A stretch of 14,643 nucleotides of DNA. It comes from CAZNLS01 sp964573895. GTDB lineage: Bacteria; Acidobacteriota; Aminicenantia; UBA2199. The stretch lies in assembly GCA_964573895.1 (NCBI GenBank), contig CAZNLS010000064.1:1-14643 (forward strand), written 5' to 3'. Both the position numbers and the translations under genes were made by a program. The notes under the pieces are model-generated. The model was not told the origin of the DNA. It saw only the letters and a program-made list of their open reading frames with translations, and ran no database searches. Below, piece after piece: positions 1-6,642 of the stretch. The first letter of the stretch is position 1, and every line of letters begins with the position of its first letter.

Positions 1-108
1 AAATTGATACATAACGCCTTTCACTATGAACTATTGAATTTTTACAAGAGAAGTAGAATTGATTGCAAGAGCATAGAAAAGAGAATTGATGAATTAAGCA
101 AAGTCTGA
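1..108 (+). CDS. C-terminal fragment of an unidentified protein
   Basis: An open frame enters from the left edge and stops at a TGA at 106-108, leaving 35 codons. The visible tail contains FHYELLNFYKRS and ends IEKRIDELSKV. It is rich in lysine, arginine and glutamate, with a likely amphipathic helix at the very end. I do not recognise the family. A basic, helical tail next to a repeat-rich non-coding stretch would fit a transposase or other DNA-binding protein, but that is a guess from context only. The frame is open over the whole visible length and codon use resembles the neighbours, so a real gene end is likelier than chance. Confidence 0.5.
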   Translation, partial: KLIHNAFHYELLNFYKRSRIDCKSIEKRIDELSKV

Positions 109-330
109 TTCAAGGAGTTTCCCCTGTGTGTGCACTAGGCGGATGTGGCAAGCACAACTCCTTTTCAAGCGGCGCATTTCGCTTTGCGAAATACAAAAAA
201 TAGACATCTTGTCTGTTTTTTGTTGAATTGAAGATCGTTAATTCAACTCTTTTGGGTTTGACAAATTTGAAATGGTCAAATTTGGACAGGAGCGAAGCGA
301 TCTGCCCGAAGGGACGGCAACAACAGTACA
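109..330. repeat. Non-coding stretch packed with short inverted repeats
   Basis: No convincing gene lies here, but inverted repeats follow one another closely. AAGGAGTT (112-119) pairs with AACTCCTT (156-163), with further imperfect pairing inside. ATTTCGC (176-182) pairs with GCGAAAT (186-192) around a TTT loop. A 14-bp stem with one mismatch runs 193-206 with 210-223. GTTGAATT (222-229) pairs with AATTCAAC (240-247). TTTGAC (257-262) pairs with GTCAAA (275-280). CCC GAA GGG lies at 305-313. The palindrome CAAATTTG occurs twice, at 262-269 and 277-284. ATTCAA (108-113) and TTGAAT (332-337) bracket the whole stretch. It could be a structured RNA, a small non-autonomous mobile element or the remnant of a recombination site. 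The sequence does not decide between these. Confidence 0.55.
193..223. terminator. Possible bidirectional hairpin terminator
   Basis: A 14-bp stem (193-206 with 210-223, one T-G mismatch) closes a 3-base TCT loop. Six A residues on the left and six T residues on the right form the outer stem, giving a U-tract on either strand. It lies 85 bases after the stop of the upstream partial gene. The stem core (TAGACA/TGTCTG) is weaker than in a classic terminator, so this remains tentative. Confidence 0.35.
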
Positions 331-331
331 T

Positions 332-361
332 TTGAATAATTTTTTTTGTTTATGGTATTCT
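332..361 (+). promoter_or_regulatory. Weak candidate promoter for the E1 operon
   Basis: TTGAAT (332-337) and TATTCT (356-361) are 18 bases apart. They would place transcription start near 368, just at the ribosome binding site GGGAAGGA (367-374) of the E1 alpha gene at 379. That leaves an unusually short leader. Both boxes are only partial matches to the sigma70 consensus, in a T-rich stretch where such matches arise easily. Confidence 0.25.
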
Positions 362-378
362 CAGTCGGGAAGGATTAA

Positions 379-1401
379 ATGAACAATAACAGGGTCGAAC
401 TATTCCGGATGATGTTTAAAAGCAGAATGTTTGAAGATCTTGTTATCGAGCTGTGGGATGCAGGGAATATTTCCGGAGAAATGCACACGGGACGCGGTGA
501 AGAGGCAATAATAGCTTCGGTTATCTCGCTTTTAGAGGATGGTGATGCTCTTGCTCTGGATCACAGGGGGACTGCCCCGCTACTGATGAGAGGAGTAGAT
601 CCAAAAAAATTACTCCTTGAATTTCTTGGACACAAAGAGGGTCTTTGTGGCGGCATGGGCGGTCATATGCATCTTTTCTCAAGGACACACCTCGCTGCAT
701 CTTCCGGTATTGTCGGGGCATCAGGACCAGCCGGGGCCGGCTTTGCTCTTTCGGCAAAATTTAAAAGGAGAGGAAAAATAGCAGTCTCTTTTTTCGGCGA
801 AGGGTCTTTGAACCAGGGGATGATGATGGAATCGATGAACCTTGCTAAATGCTGGCAGCTTCCGGTTCTCTTTATCTGCAAAGATGAAAACCGGTCAATC
901 ACCGAGAATTCCTCAACTCTGAGAGGAGGCAGCATTAAAGAGAGAGCCGATGGATTCGGGTTGAAATATTTCTTCGGAAACGGTCTGGATACAGGTGAAA
1001 TATATCCGGTTGCAAAATCTGCAGTTGATTACGTCCGAAGCGGCAAAGGGCCTGCATTTCTCCACGCAACATGTATCCACATCGATGGTCATTTTCTCGG
1101 TTTTCAGCTCTTAAGAATACTAAAAAAACCGGGAAGAGAATTATCAAAAATATCTCTTCCACTTATTCGTCGATTACTATCAGTTACCGGTTCTTCCATG
1201 ACCGAACGTATCAGGGGAATGAAAGAGGTTGTCAAATCTATTATCGAAACCGCTTCTGATGCAGCAAGAAAAAAGAAAAATGACCCAATTAAAATTGCGG
1301 AAAATTCACTTGTCAGTGAAGGTATTGACCCCGAACCGGTAAAAAAGGGTGTTTTGGAAGAGATATCAGAGTTAAGAGATTCAATAAACAGGGTGATTTG
1401 A
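379..1401 (+). CDS. Thiamine-diphosphate 2-oxoacid/acetoin dehydrogenase E1, alpha subunit
   Basis: This 340-residue protein is the alpha half of a cytoplasmic alpha2beta2 E1 that decarboxylates a 2-oxoacid (or cleaves acetoin) with thiamine diphosphate. The family signature GMGGHMHLF lies near residues 92-100. The cofactor motif is GEGSLNQG (140-147), followed by ESMNLA and, about 30 residues on, the DEN segment (169-171). The usual GDG is GEG here, a form also known in branched-chain oxoacid dehydrogenases. The conserved histidine of the GHS-type loop is present (DGHFLG, about 236-241), but the loop and the C-terminal third diverge from standard PdhA or AcoA. Length fits AcoA-type subunits (320-360). 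GGGAAGGA lies a few bases before the ATG. The beta gene starts one base after the stop. No E2 or E3 gene is visible, so the substrate (pyruvate, branched-chain oxoacid or acetoin) cannot be assigned. Confidence 0.88.
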   Translation: MNNNRVELFRMMFKSRMFEDLVIELWDAGNISGEMHTGRGEEAIIASVISLLEDGDALALDHRGTAPLLMRGVDPKKLLLEFLGHKEGLCGGMGGHMHLFSRTHLAASSGIVGASGPAGAGFALSAKFKRRGKIAVSFFGEGSLNQGMMMESMNLAKCWQLPVLFICKDENRSITENSSTLRGGSIKERADGFGLKYFFGNGLDTGEIYPVAKSAVDYVRSGKGPAFLHATCIHIDGHFLGFQLLRILKKPGRELSKISLPLIRRLLSVTGSSMTERIRGMKEVVKSIIETASDAARKKKNDPIKIAENSLVSEGIDPEPVKKGVLEEISELRDSINRVI

Positions 1402-1402
1402 C

Positions 1403-2416
1403 ATGAAAAAGCTCTCTTTTACAGCTGCCGTTAATTCAGCAATCATTGATAAGATGAAAAAAGAGAAGGATATTGTACTGATAGGCGAAGACATCCGGCT
1501 TATAAGAAGAGAAATTACCGTTAAATTCGGACCTGACAGGATTCTGGCTGCGCCAATCAGTGAAAGCGCTTTTCTTGGTGCTGCTGTCACTGCTTCGATG
1601 TCCGGACTCCGACCGGTTGTCGAATTTTATATGGCCGATTTTCTCCCTGTTGCACTCGATGCGATTATAAATCATGCAGCCAAATTACGGGACTTTTCAG
1701 GAGGCGGCTGGTATGCCCCGATCGTTATCAGGATACCCTGCGGTGGGGGCCTTGGTGACGGAGGCCAGCATGAGCAGACGCTTTGGGGAATGATATCGCA
1801 TATTCCCGGATTAAATGTAGTAGTGCCGTCAAATCCCCGGGATGCCGGTTCTCTTATGTATTCATCTCTTGAAAGTGATGACCCGGTTCTGTTCTTTGAA
1901 CACAAACTTCTATCCGATGACTGGGTTGAGTTTCTGGGTTCCGGAGGCAGAAAATCGGTTGAATTTGATATACCGGAAGAAGGAAGATACGGTGAAGTTC
2001 CCCGCAAATGGGAAGCACTCCCTTTCGGAGAGGCAAAAGTTTACGGAGACGGTTCGGACCTGACAATTGTAACTGCGGGAGTTATGGTTCACAGGGCTCT
2101 CAAGGTAAAAAAACTATTGGAAAAAGATAAATTGAATTGCAGCGTGATTGACCTGAGGACCCTTGTTCCATTGGACAAGTTAACATTAATAAATGCAGTA
2201 AGTATTTCGAAAAAACTTCTTGTAGTAGATGAAGACTATAAAACGTTCGGCCTCTCCGGTGAAATTTGTGCAATACTAGCGGAAGCGGGGGTTAAATTCA
2301 ATTTCAGACGCGTTTGCACTGATACAACCATTCCATATTCAAGAAAACTGGAATTAAAAGTAATCCCCGACTGTGAAAGGATTTATAAATCGGCACTTGA
2401 ATTACTGGGCAGGTAA
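1403..2416 (+). CDS. Thiamine-diphosphate 2-oxoacid/acetoin dehydrogenase E1, beta subunit
   Basis: This 337-residue partner of the alpha subunit has a transketolase-like pyrimidine-binding domain (about 1-180) and a transketolase C-terminal domain (about 210-335). Hallmarks are LIGED (27-31) and PISESAF (51-57), where Glu54 sits at the place of the glutamate that activates the cofactor aminopyrimidine. Others are GLRPVVE (68-74), NHAAKLR (90-96), QHEQT (122-126, canonical QHSQ), HIPGLNVVVPS (133-143) and DDPVLFFEHKLL (159-170). The start codon is one base beyond the alpha stop (TGA C ATG), so the two are almost certainly co-transcribed and translationally coupled. Sequence and length match AcoB/PdhB-type subunits. 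The stop at 2416 is followed by 75 non-coding bases and an unrelated zinc-ribbon gene, so the dehydrogenase operon appears to contain E1 alone. Confidence 0.9.
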   Translation: MKKLSFTAAVNSAIIDKMKKEKDIVLIGEDIRLIRREITVKFGPDRILAAPISESAFLGAAVTASMSGLRPVVEFYMADFLPVALDAIINHAAKLRDFSGGGWYAPIVIRIPCGGGLGDGGQHEQTLWGMISHIPGLNVVVPSNPRDAGSLMYSSLESDDPVLFFEHKLLSDDWVEFLGSGGRKSVEFDIPEEGRYGEVPRKWEALPFGEAKVYGDGSDLTIVTAGVMVHRALKVKKLLEKDKLNCSVIDLRTLVPLDKLTLINAVSISKKLLVVDEDYKTFGLSGEICAILAEAGVKFNFRRVCTDTTIPYSRKLELKVIPDCERIYKSALELLGR

Positions 2417-2446
2417 TTTCGGGATTGTTAATTTCATTATTTATTA

Positions 2447-2475
2447 TTGACATATTTTTTCCATAGTAATAATCT
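2447..2475 (+). promoter_or_regulatory. Candidate promoter before the zinc-ribbon gene
   Basis: A perfect -35 box TTGACA (2447-2452) is followed after 17 bases by TAATCT (2470-2475). The overlapping TAATAA at 2467-2472 is an alternative -10 box with a shorter spacer. The site lies in the 75-base gap after the E1 beta gene, just upstream of the AGGAGG ribosome binding site for the gene at 2492. The perfect -35 is the main support. Confidence 0.4.
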
Positions 2476-2491
2476 AAATTCAGGAGGAAAA

Positions 2492-2749
2492 ATGTATTGC
2501 AAAAGCTGCGGGTTGGAAATAGACAGTGATTCAAAATTTTGTAAAAGGTGCGGCTCTTCAATTTCGAACTCCGGATTTGGGGAAATGAGAAACAGGACAA
2601 ATATTCCAAAAAACAGGATGGCTTTAATAATAGCCATTATCTCACTCCTTGTTCTTGCAGCAGGAATTTTTTTGTTTGTTTTTTCTACTGTTGAGGAGTC
2701 GCCAAACAGTAAACTTATGAGTGATACATTTTATTCTTATCTCACCTGA
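2492..2749 (+). CDS. Small zinc-ribbon protein with one membrane helix
   Basis: The 85-residue protein starts MYCKSCG and carries two CxxC pairs (C3/C6 and C17/C20, in CKSCG and CKRCG), the pattern of the short zinc-ribbon domain found at the N-terminus of many membrane proteins. After a polar linker, a hydrophobic segment (about residues 44-64) should cross the membrane, leaving a short tail. The start at 2492 is chosen because CAGGAGGAAAA lies directly before it. An in-frame ATG at 2447 would add 15 residues but has no such site, and it overlaps the candidate -35 box. The next gene starts 11 bases after the stop. The partner and role of such proteins are generally unknown. It is about 85 residues, so either a complete short member or a family member that has lost its usual C-terminal domain. 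Confidence 0.75.
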   Translation: MYCKSCGLEIDSDSKFCKRCGSSISNSGFGEMRNRTNIPKNRMALIIAIISLLVLAAGIFLFVFSTVEESPNSKLMSDTFYSYLT

Positions 2750-2760
2750 AGGGATTTTTG

Positions 2761-3606
2761 ATGGAGTATAACGCGAGATATATCCCACCAGTTAACAGAG
2801 CTCTCTCATTAGTTTCCGGATTTTACAATATATTCGGATGGACATTCTACACATTCGGGATGATTTTTGTGATCATATTTGTAATGAATGCAGACCTATC
2901 TACGTTTTCACCTGTGAAATATGATTCACAAGCAGAAGGGAAAGTAAGAAACATAAACTCGACATCAATAACAGAAAATAACAGGAGAGTTTTCCGGGTG
3001 ATATACAGTTTCACCGATATGAACGGAACGGAACATATTTCATCCTCATATACAAAGAAAAATATTAAAGAGGGTACAAAAGTCAGAATTCTCTATTCAA
3101 AAAAAGATCCGCAACTATCAAAAGTTGAGGGAATGAGAAGAGCTCCATTCGGGCCTTATATCCTGTTTGTTTTGCTCTTTCCATTTATAGGATTAGTCTT
3201 TATTCTCTTAGGGATAAGAAAAGGGGTCAGGATCAACAGACTGCTTAAATACGGAGAGATAACAAAGGCCGCACTGGAAAAAACAGAACCTACAAGAACC
3301 AGGATTAATAACAGAAGAGTCTACAAATATACATATAAATATAGAGACAAATATGGAGAAAACAGAGAACATATTGAAAGAACACATCTGGCATACCTGT
3401 TAAATGATTCCAAAGAAAAGGAGTTACTCTACATCCCCGGTATTCCAAAATATTCTGCAATTATTGCAACAATTCCCGGAAATGTTAAGGTTTTAGACGG
3501 CAGAAATCTGGAGTTCAATACATCAAATCGTTCATTGTTTCAGGTTTTGATACCTCTTGGTGGTATTATTATCACAATGTATGTAATTTTATCAATTACT
3601 TCTTAG
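2761..3606 (+). CDS. DUF3592-like membrane protein
   Basis: The protein of 281 residues has a membrane helix near 24-44 and a beta-rich soluble segment (about 55-125) with the pattern of DUF3592: EGKVRNI, a YSFTDMNG turn and a YSKKDPQ motif. Two close helices follow (about 130-160), then a second similar soluble segment with YKYTYKYRDKYGE, and a final helix at the C-terminus. The repeated soluble unit suggests an internal duplication. I chose ATG at 2761 rather than the TTG just before it; GAAGGGA lies at a suitable distance upstream. The zinc-ribbon gene ends 11 bases before, so the two are probably one operon, and a joint membrane complex is possible. Function is unknown. The stop overlaps the end of the convergent antiporter gene by 11 bases. 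Confidence 0.75.
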   Translation: MEYNARYIPPVNRALSLVSGFYNIFGWTFYTFGMIFVIIFVMNADLSTFSPVKYDSQAEGKVRNINSTSITENNRRVFRVIYSFTDMNGTEHISSSYTKKNIKEGTKVRILYSKKDPQLSKVEGMRRAPFGPYILFVLLFPFIGLVFILLGIRKGVRINRLLKYGEITKAALEKTEPTRTRINNRRVYKYTYKYRDKYGENREHIERTHLAYLLNDSKEKELLYIPGIPKYSAIIATIPGNVKVLDGRNLEFNTSNRSLFQVLIPLGGIIITMYVILSITS

Positions 3607-4843
3607 TTGAATTCTCTTTTTGATCCTTTTGCTCTTCGTAATATTTCTTATAAAAAAATAGCATAACGGTACTAAAGATAATCGTCGCAGTTATAACAAA
3701 ATAGACCGAATTTATTAACTTCACATCTGTAAATACTTTTTTTTCAATTGCAGTCAGGACAATAGCTACCGGTGCAATTCCCCTGGCGAAGAGCGAGCTT
3801 ATCAGGAACAACTCTTTTTTTTTAAATGTTTTTTTCATGAATCCGAAGAGATGTCCGCTCTGACGGACAATTAAAATAACAATTGAAGCTGCAATACCGA
3901 TCAGAACAGGTTCCATATTTCTAAGATCGAGCAGAATTCCGATGTATACAAAAAAGAAAGTTTTAAGAAAGAAGGATATTTCACCATAAAATTCTCTTTC
4001 CCGTGGTGATACTATCTTTTTTATTTCATCTTTTTCAATGTTTTCCCCTTTTATGATTTTTCTGACAAAAAGTCTTAGCTTCACTGAATTTGTGAGTGTC
4101 ATTCCAAAGAAAAGTGCAGCGATTGCACCATTACCGCCTAAATACTCTGTCAGAAAATATAATAACACCAAATATCCTATGGTGACCATGTAATCACGAT
4201 CCCGGACAAATTTTTCTTCAAAGTAAATCCAGAGGGCTCCGGAAACAATTCCGACAATCCCCGCAACGGCAAATAGAGATATCAATGAACCTATAACATC
4301 CCTGAAACTGAAAACTCCGCTTAATTTAAGATCAATCATTGCCAAGGCAAAAACAATTGCAAGCACATCTGTTAAAGCTGCTTCCACCGTCATTATTGAA
4401 CGTATTTCATTACCCGGATTTAGTTTGTTTAAGATTGGTATCGTAAATGAAGTTGAAACTCCTCCAAGGGAGAAACCGAGCATAATTGAAATAGTGAGAT
4501 CCATCCCCCAAAGAAAAAAAATAACCGTAATACCTGCAACGGAAAGAAAATAGAAAAATACGGCAATAAATACACCCGATGAAAATCCTTTAAAAAATGA
4601 TCTCAGGTCAAGTTTAAGAGCCCCCTCAAACATCAAAAAAAGAAGTGTAAACGTTGTAAAAAAGGGTGCAAGTATACCCAGTGAATCAGGGCGTATATAG
4701 TTAAGGACATTGGGACCTAATATAAATCCGGCTATTATCAGCAATAAAGTATCGGATATATTTAACTTGTCAAAAATTACTTCAGAAATATATCCAAAAA
4801 TTATAATTAATGAAAATAGTAAAAGTATAAAATTAACATTCAT
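3596..4843 (-). CDS. Cation/proton antiporter (monovalent cation:H+ antiporter family)
   Basis: This integral inner-membrane protein of 415 residues has about 12-13 helices and should exchange Na+ or K+ for H+. Recognisable family motifs in order are GFILGPNVL near the N-terminus, MFEGALKLDL, GFSLGGVSTSF, EAALTDVLAI (the position of the ion-binding aspartate), GGNGAIAALFFG, FVYIGILLDL and ARGIAPVAIVL near the end. The aspartate is preceded by Thr rather than Asn, which would fit an electroneutral (CPA1-like) transporter. The tail is basic and hydrophilic and lacks a regulatory TrkA domain. The frame is open back to 4960, but those 39 residues overlap a good promoter (4860-4888). I therefore place the start at 4843, followed by MNVNFILLLF. 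No strong ribosome binding site precedes it. Confidence 0.85.
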   Translation of the reverse strand: MNVNFILLLFSLIIIFGYISEVIFDKLNISDTLLLIIAGFILGPNVLNYIRPDSLGILAPFFTTFTLLFLMFEGALKLDLRSFFKGFSSGVFIAVFFYFLSVAGITVIFFLWGMDLTISIMLGFSLGGVSTSFTIPILNKLNPGNEIRSIMTVEAALTDVLAIVFALAMIDLKLSGVFSFRDVIGSLISLFAVAGIVGIVSGALWIYFEEKFVRDRDYMVTIGYLVLLYFLTEYLGGNGAIAALFFGMTLTNSVKLRLFVRKIIKGENIEKDEIKKIVSPREREFYGEISFFLKTFFFVYIGILLDLRNMEPVLIGIAASIVILIVRQSGHLFGFMKKTFKKKELFLISSLFARGIAPVAIVLTAIEKKVFTDVKLINSVYFVITATIIFSTVMLFFYKKYYEEQKDQKENSTKK

Positions 4844-4859
4844 GCATCTGTCTTGGTAA

Positions 4860-4888
4860 ATAATATTTGATAAAAAAAATATAGTCAA
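4860..4888 (-). promoter_or_regulatory. Promoter for the antiporter gene
   Basis: Read on the minus strand, TTGACT (plus-strand 4883-4888) is followed after exactly 17 bases by TATTAT (4860-4865), a near-consensus sigma70 pair. Transcription would start about 10 bases before the ATG at 4843. This very short leader matches the absence of a clear ribosome binding site, and it supports that start over the upstream ATG at 4960. Confidence 0.5.
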
Positions 4889-4919
4889 ATTCTTTGCAAT
4901 ATTAAAATTAATAATTTGG

Positions 4920-4948
4920 TTGAAAATATATAAAATATATGTTATATA
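4920..4948 (+). promoter_or_regulatory. Candidate promoter for the small membrane protein genes
   Basis: TTGAAA (4920-4925), a 17-base spacer and TATATA (4943-4948) give a leader of about 33 bases that contains GGAGGAG (4973-4979), eight bases before the ATG at 4988. The stretch is almost all A and T, so the -10 box could be placed a base or two either way. Confidence 0.42.
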
Positions 4949-4987
4949 TATATTTATCAAAAATAATGTAGCGGAGGAGAATCTTTT

Positions 4988-5308
4988 ATGGAAAAAAATA
5001 TTGAAAAAAAAGAAAATTCGGGTTTGACAACAATCCTTGCTGTATTGGGTCTAATCCTGGGAATAATTGGCCTGCTGGGTTCATTTATTCCATGTATCGG
5101 AATACTTGCACTCTATATATCAATTCCGGCTGTGCTGGTATCAGGATCATCACTTTTTTTAGCATATCAAAGAGATGGTGTTGTCTCATTTTCAATGGCT
5201 GCACTTATTGTAAGTGTAATCGGATTGACAATTTCGGCACTACAATATTATACCGCTTCAAGTGTTGTAAATGAGACCGGCAAAGTAATCAAATCTATAC
5301 TGAAATGA
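4988..5308 (+). CDS. Small membrane protein, DUF4190-like
   Basis: This protein of 106 residues has a charged N-terminus (MEKNIEKKEN) and three hydrophobic segments (about 13-33, 36-58 and 66-88). The first is glycine-rich (GLILGIIGLLG). The short loop QRDG separates the second and third. The pattern resembles the small DUF4190-type membrane proteins, but I see no motif that gives a function. GGAGGAG eight bases upstream makes the start secure. The next open frame begins seven bases after the stop and is probably in the same operon. Confidence 0.72.
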   Translation: MEKNIEKKENSGLTTILAVLGLILGIIGLLGSFIPCIGILALYISIPAVLVSGSSLFLAYQRDGVVSFSMAALIVSVIGLTISALQYYTASSVVNETGKVIKSILK

Positions 5309-5315
5309 ATCATTA

Positions 5316-5777
5316 ATGTGCCAACAATCATTTCAAATTGTATATAAGAGATTTAATACAGCAGCATCTTTTATACTTATTCTGGTTTTAATCCTGCCGT
5401 GGTTTACATATGTGAAAGGAGTCGATGCAGAGAAAAAATTGTTCCAGTTCAGCTCATTAAAGTCTCAAAAAAAAATAATTGCAAAAAAATCTTTTTGTAG
5501 CACCGGATTAACGAGAAGTATAAAGTCATTTTACAATGGATTTTATAAAAAATCTCTTGAATATAACAGATCAGGTCCATTAATGGTCATTCTGTTGATA
5601 GCCGAACTCCTTTTTAGACTGATTGTATGTCGTCTAAAGTCCCAATTTATTGCCTGGCTGGATCTATCACAGATATTGTTCATAATTATCCTCTCAGGGA
5701 TCATCCTGGAATTAAACTTCTGTGATAATTCTGTGCATGAATTAAACACTTCTCCTTTTTTTAGGGGGAGTGTTTAA
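5316..5777 (+). CDS. Hypothetical membrane protein
   Basis: An open frame of 153 codons follows the previous gene by seven bases. It has one hydrophobic segment near residues 14-31, a basic middle (about 45-85, many Lys and Ser), and two more hydrophobic segments near 90-106 and 115-133. No known family is recognised. No ribosome binding site precedes the ATG, so translation would depend on coupling to the gene before it. The last eight codons and the stop (5775-5777) lie inside the terminator hairpin, an unusual place for a conserved C-terminus. That hints that the gene may be truncated or degraded at its 3' end. Confidence 0.5.
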   Translation: MCQQSFQIVYKRFNTAASFILILVLILPWFTYVKGVDAEKKLFQFSSLKSQKKIIAKKSFCSTGLTRSIKSFYNGFYKKSLEYNRSGPLMVILLIAELLFRLIVCRLKSQFIAWLDLSQILFIIILSGIILELNFCDNSVHELNTSPFFRGSV

Positions 5778-5795
5778 TTCACAGGTATTTTTTTT
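5731..5795 (+). terminator. Strong hairpin terminator between convergent genes
   Basis: A stem of 17 pairs (starting GAATTAAACACT at 5739, closing AGTGTTTAATTC ending at 5780, two G-T pairs near the loop) surrounds a T-rich loop. CTGT (5731-5734) and ACAG (5781-5784) extend it past a small bulge. An eight-T run (5788-5795) follows on the plus strand, the standard layout of a Rho-independent terminator for the plus-strand genes. The stop codons of the plus-strand frame (5775-5777) and of the EamA gene (5779-5781) both lie within it. Confidence 0.8.
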
Positions 5796-6642
5796 GAGGG
5801 AACTCTGATATAAAAAATGCAAGGACCATCAGTAACCCTCCGGCTGCGTTAAGGAGAACAAACTTCTCTCCCCCCAGAGTCCAGGAAAATATTGCAGCAA
5901 ACAGAGGTTCCAGAGAAAATATAATCGCAACTTTTAGAGGTGCTGTAATCTTCTGTGCGATTGTTTGTATAAGGAATGCAGACAAAGTCGGGAAAATTCC
6001 AAGAAACATTATAACAAGAATCACATTTCCCGATGCCGGGATTATCGTTGATTCAAAAAATAGCGATAAAAACAGGCTTAGCATTCCTATACCCAGAAAC
6101 TGCTGAAATGTAAGGATATACGGGTCGGATCCTCTCTCCATATATTTCCCGACTACTATTATATGAAGTGAATAAAATAAAGCTGTAACTAAGGTAAAAT
6201 AATCACCCTGGTTGGCATTTGATATTCCGCCAGTAAGTATCCATAACCCGCAAACAGCAATAAATACCGAAATCCATTTAATTGCCGGAGGTCTTTTTTT
6301 AAAAGCTATCCAACTTATAAAAGGAACAAAGACAACAAACAACCCTGTTATGAATCCCGAGTTTGCAGCAGTTGTAAATTTTAATCCCAGGGTCTGTGGG
6401 AAATAGATCCCAAGCAGGATTACAGAGAGAAAAAATCCTTTTCTAAAATCATGAAACGCCGGCTTCTTTCTTAACTTTAAAAAGAAATAGAGAAGAAATG
6501 CAGCCAGTAAGAATCTGAAAGCGATAAGAGCAAGGGGTTCAATTTGTTCAAGAACTCTTTTAACCACAAAGAAAGTTGATCCCCAGATTGCAGCCGAATA
6601 AACAAGCCCTATATCAGCGGCAAGTTTTTTATACTGCTTCAT
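5779..6642 (-). CDS. EamA-family (DMT) transporter
   Basis: This inner-membrane protein of 287 residues should have ten helices in two EamA repeats. The first repeat begins with the hallmark AAIWGSTFFVVKR (about 17-29) and IEPLALIAFRFLLAA. The second has SLEPLFAAIFSW, the family's typical SL-EP-A motif, before the last helices. Members move amino acids, other small metabolites or drugs, most often as exporters. The start overlaps the end of the glycyl radical enzyme gene by 14 bases, so it is translated from the same mRNA and probably belongs to the same pathway. Possible jobs are exchange of hydroxyproline, proline or a product of the pathway. That substrate is inference from context. The stop codon is inside the terminator hairpin. 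Confidence 0.85.
   Translation of the reverse strand: MKQYKKLAADIGLVYSAAIWGSTFFVVKRVLEQIEPLALIAFRFLLAAFLLYFFLKLRKKPAFHDFRKGFFLSVILLGIYFPQTLGLKFTTAANSGFITGLFVVFVPFISWIAFKKRPPAIKWISVFIAVCGLWILTGGISNANQGDYFTLVTALFYSLHIIVVGKYMERGSDPYILTFQQFLGIGMLSLFLSLFFESTIIPASGNVILVIMFLGIFPTLSAFLIQTIAQKITAPLKVAIIFSLEPLFAAIFSWTLGGEKFVLLNAAGGLLMVLAFFISEFPQKKYL

Noticed and set aside
222..247. Integron attC site, because GTTGAAT and ATTCAAC match the GTTRRRY and RYYYAAC core motifs.
   Set aside because: The motifs are in the wrong order (GTTRRRY first on both strands; attC needs RYYYAAC first). I find no other correctly ordered pair at a fitting distance.
110..331. 73-codon minus-strand open frame in the hairpin region.
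   Set aside because: It covers the inverted repeats end to end, has a low-complexity, proline- and cysteine-rich composition, no ribosome binding site and no recognisable domain. It is best explained by chance.
2447..2491. 15-residue N-terminal extension of the zinc-ribbon protein.
   Set aside because: CAGGAGGAAAA immediately precedes the ATG at 2492, and the family normally begins with the MYCxxC segment.
4844..4960. 39-residue N-terminal extension of the antiporter.
   Set aside because: It is an Ile/Asn/Tyr-rich translation of AT-rich intergenic DNA, has no ribosome binding site, and contains the likely promoter.
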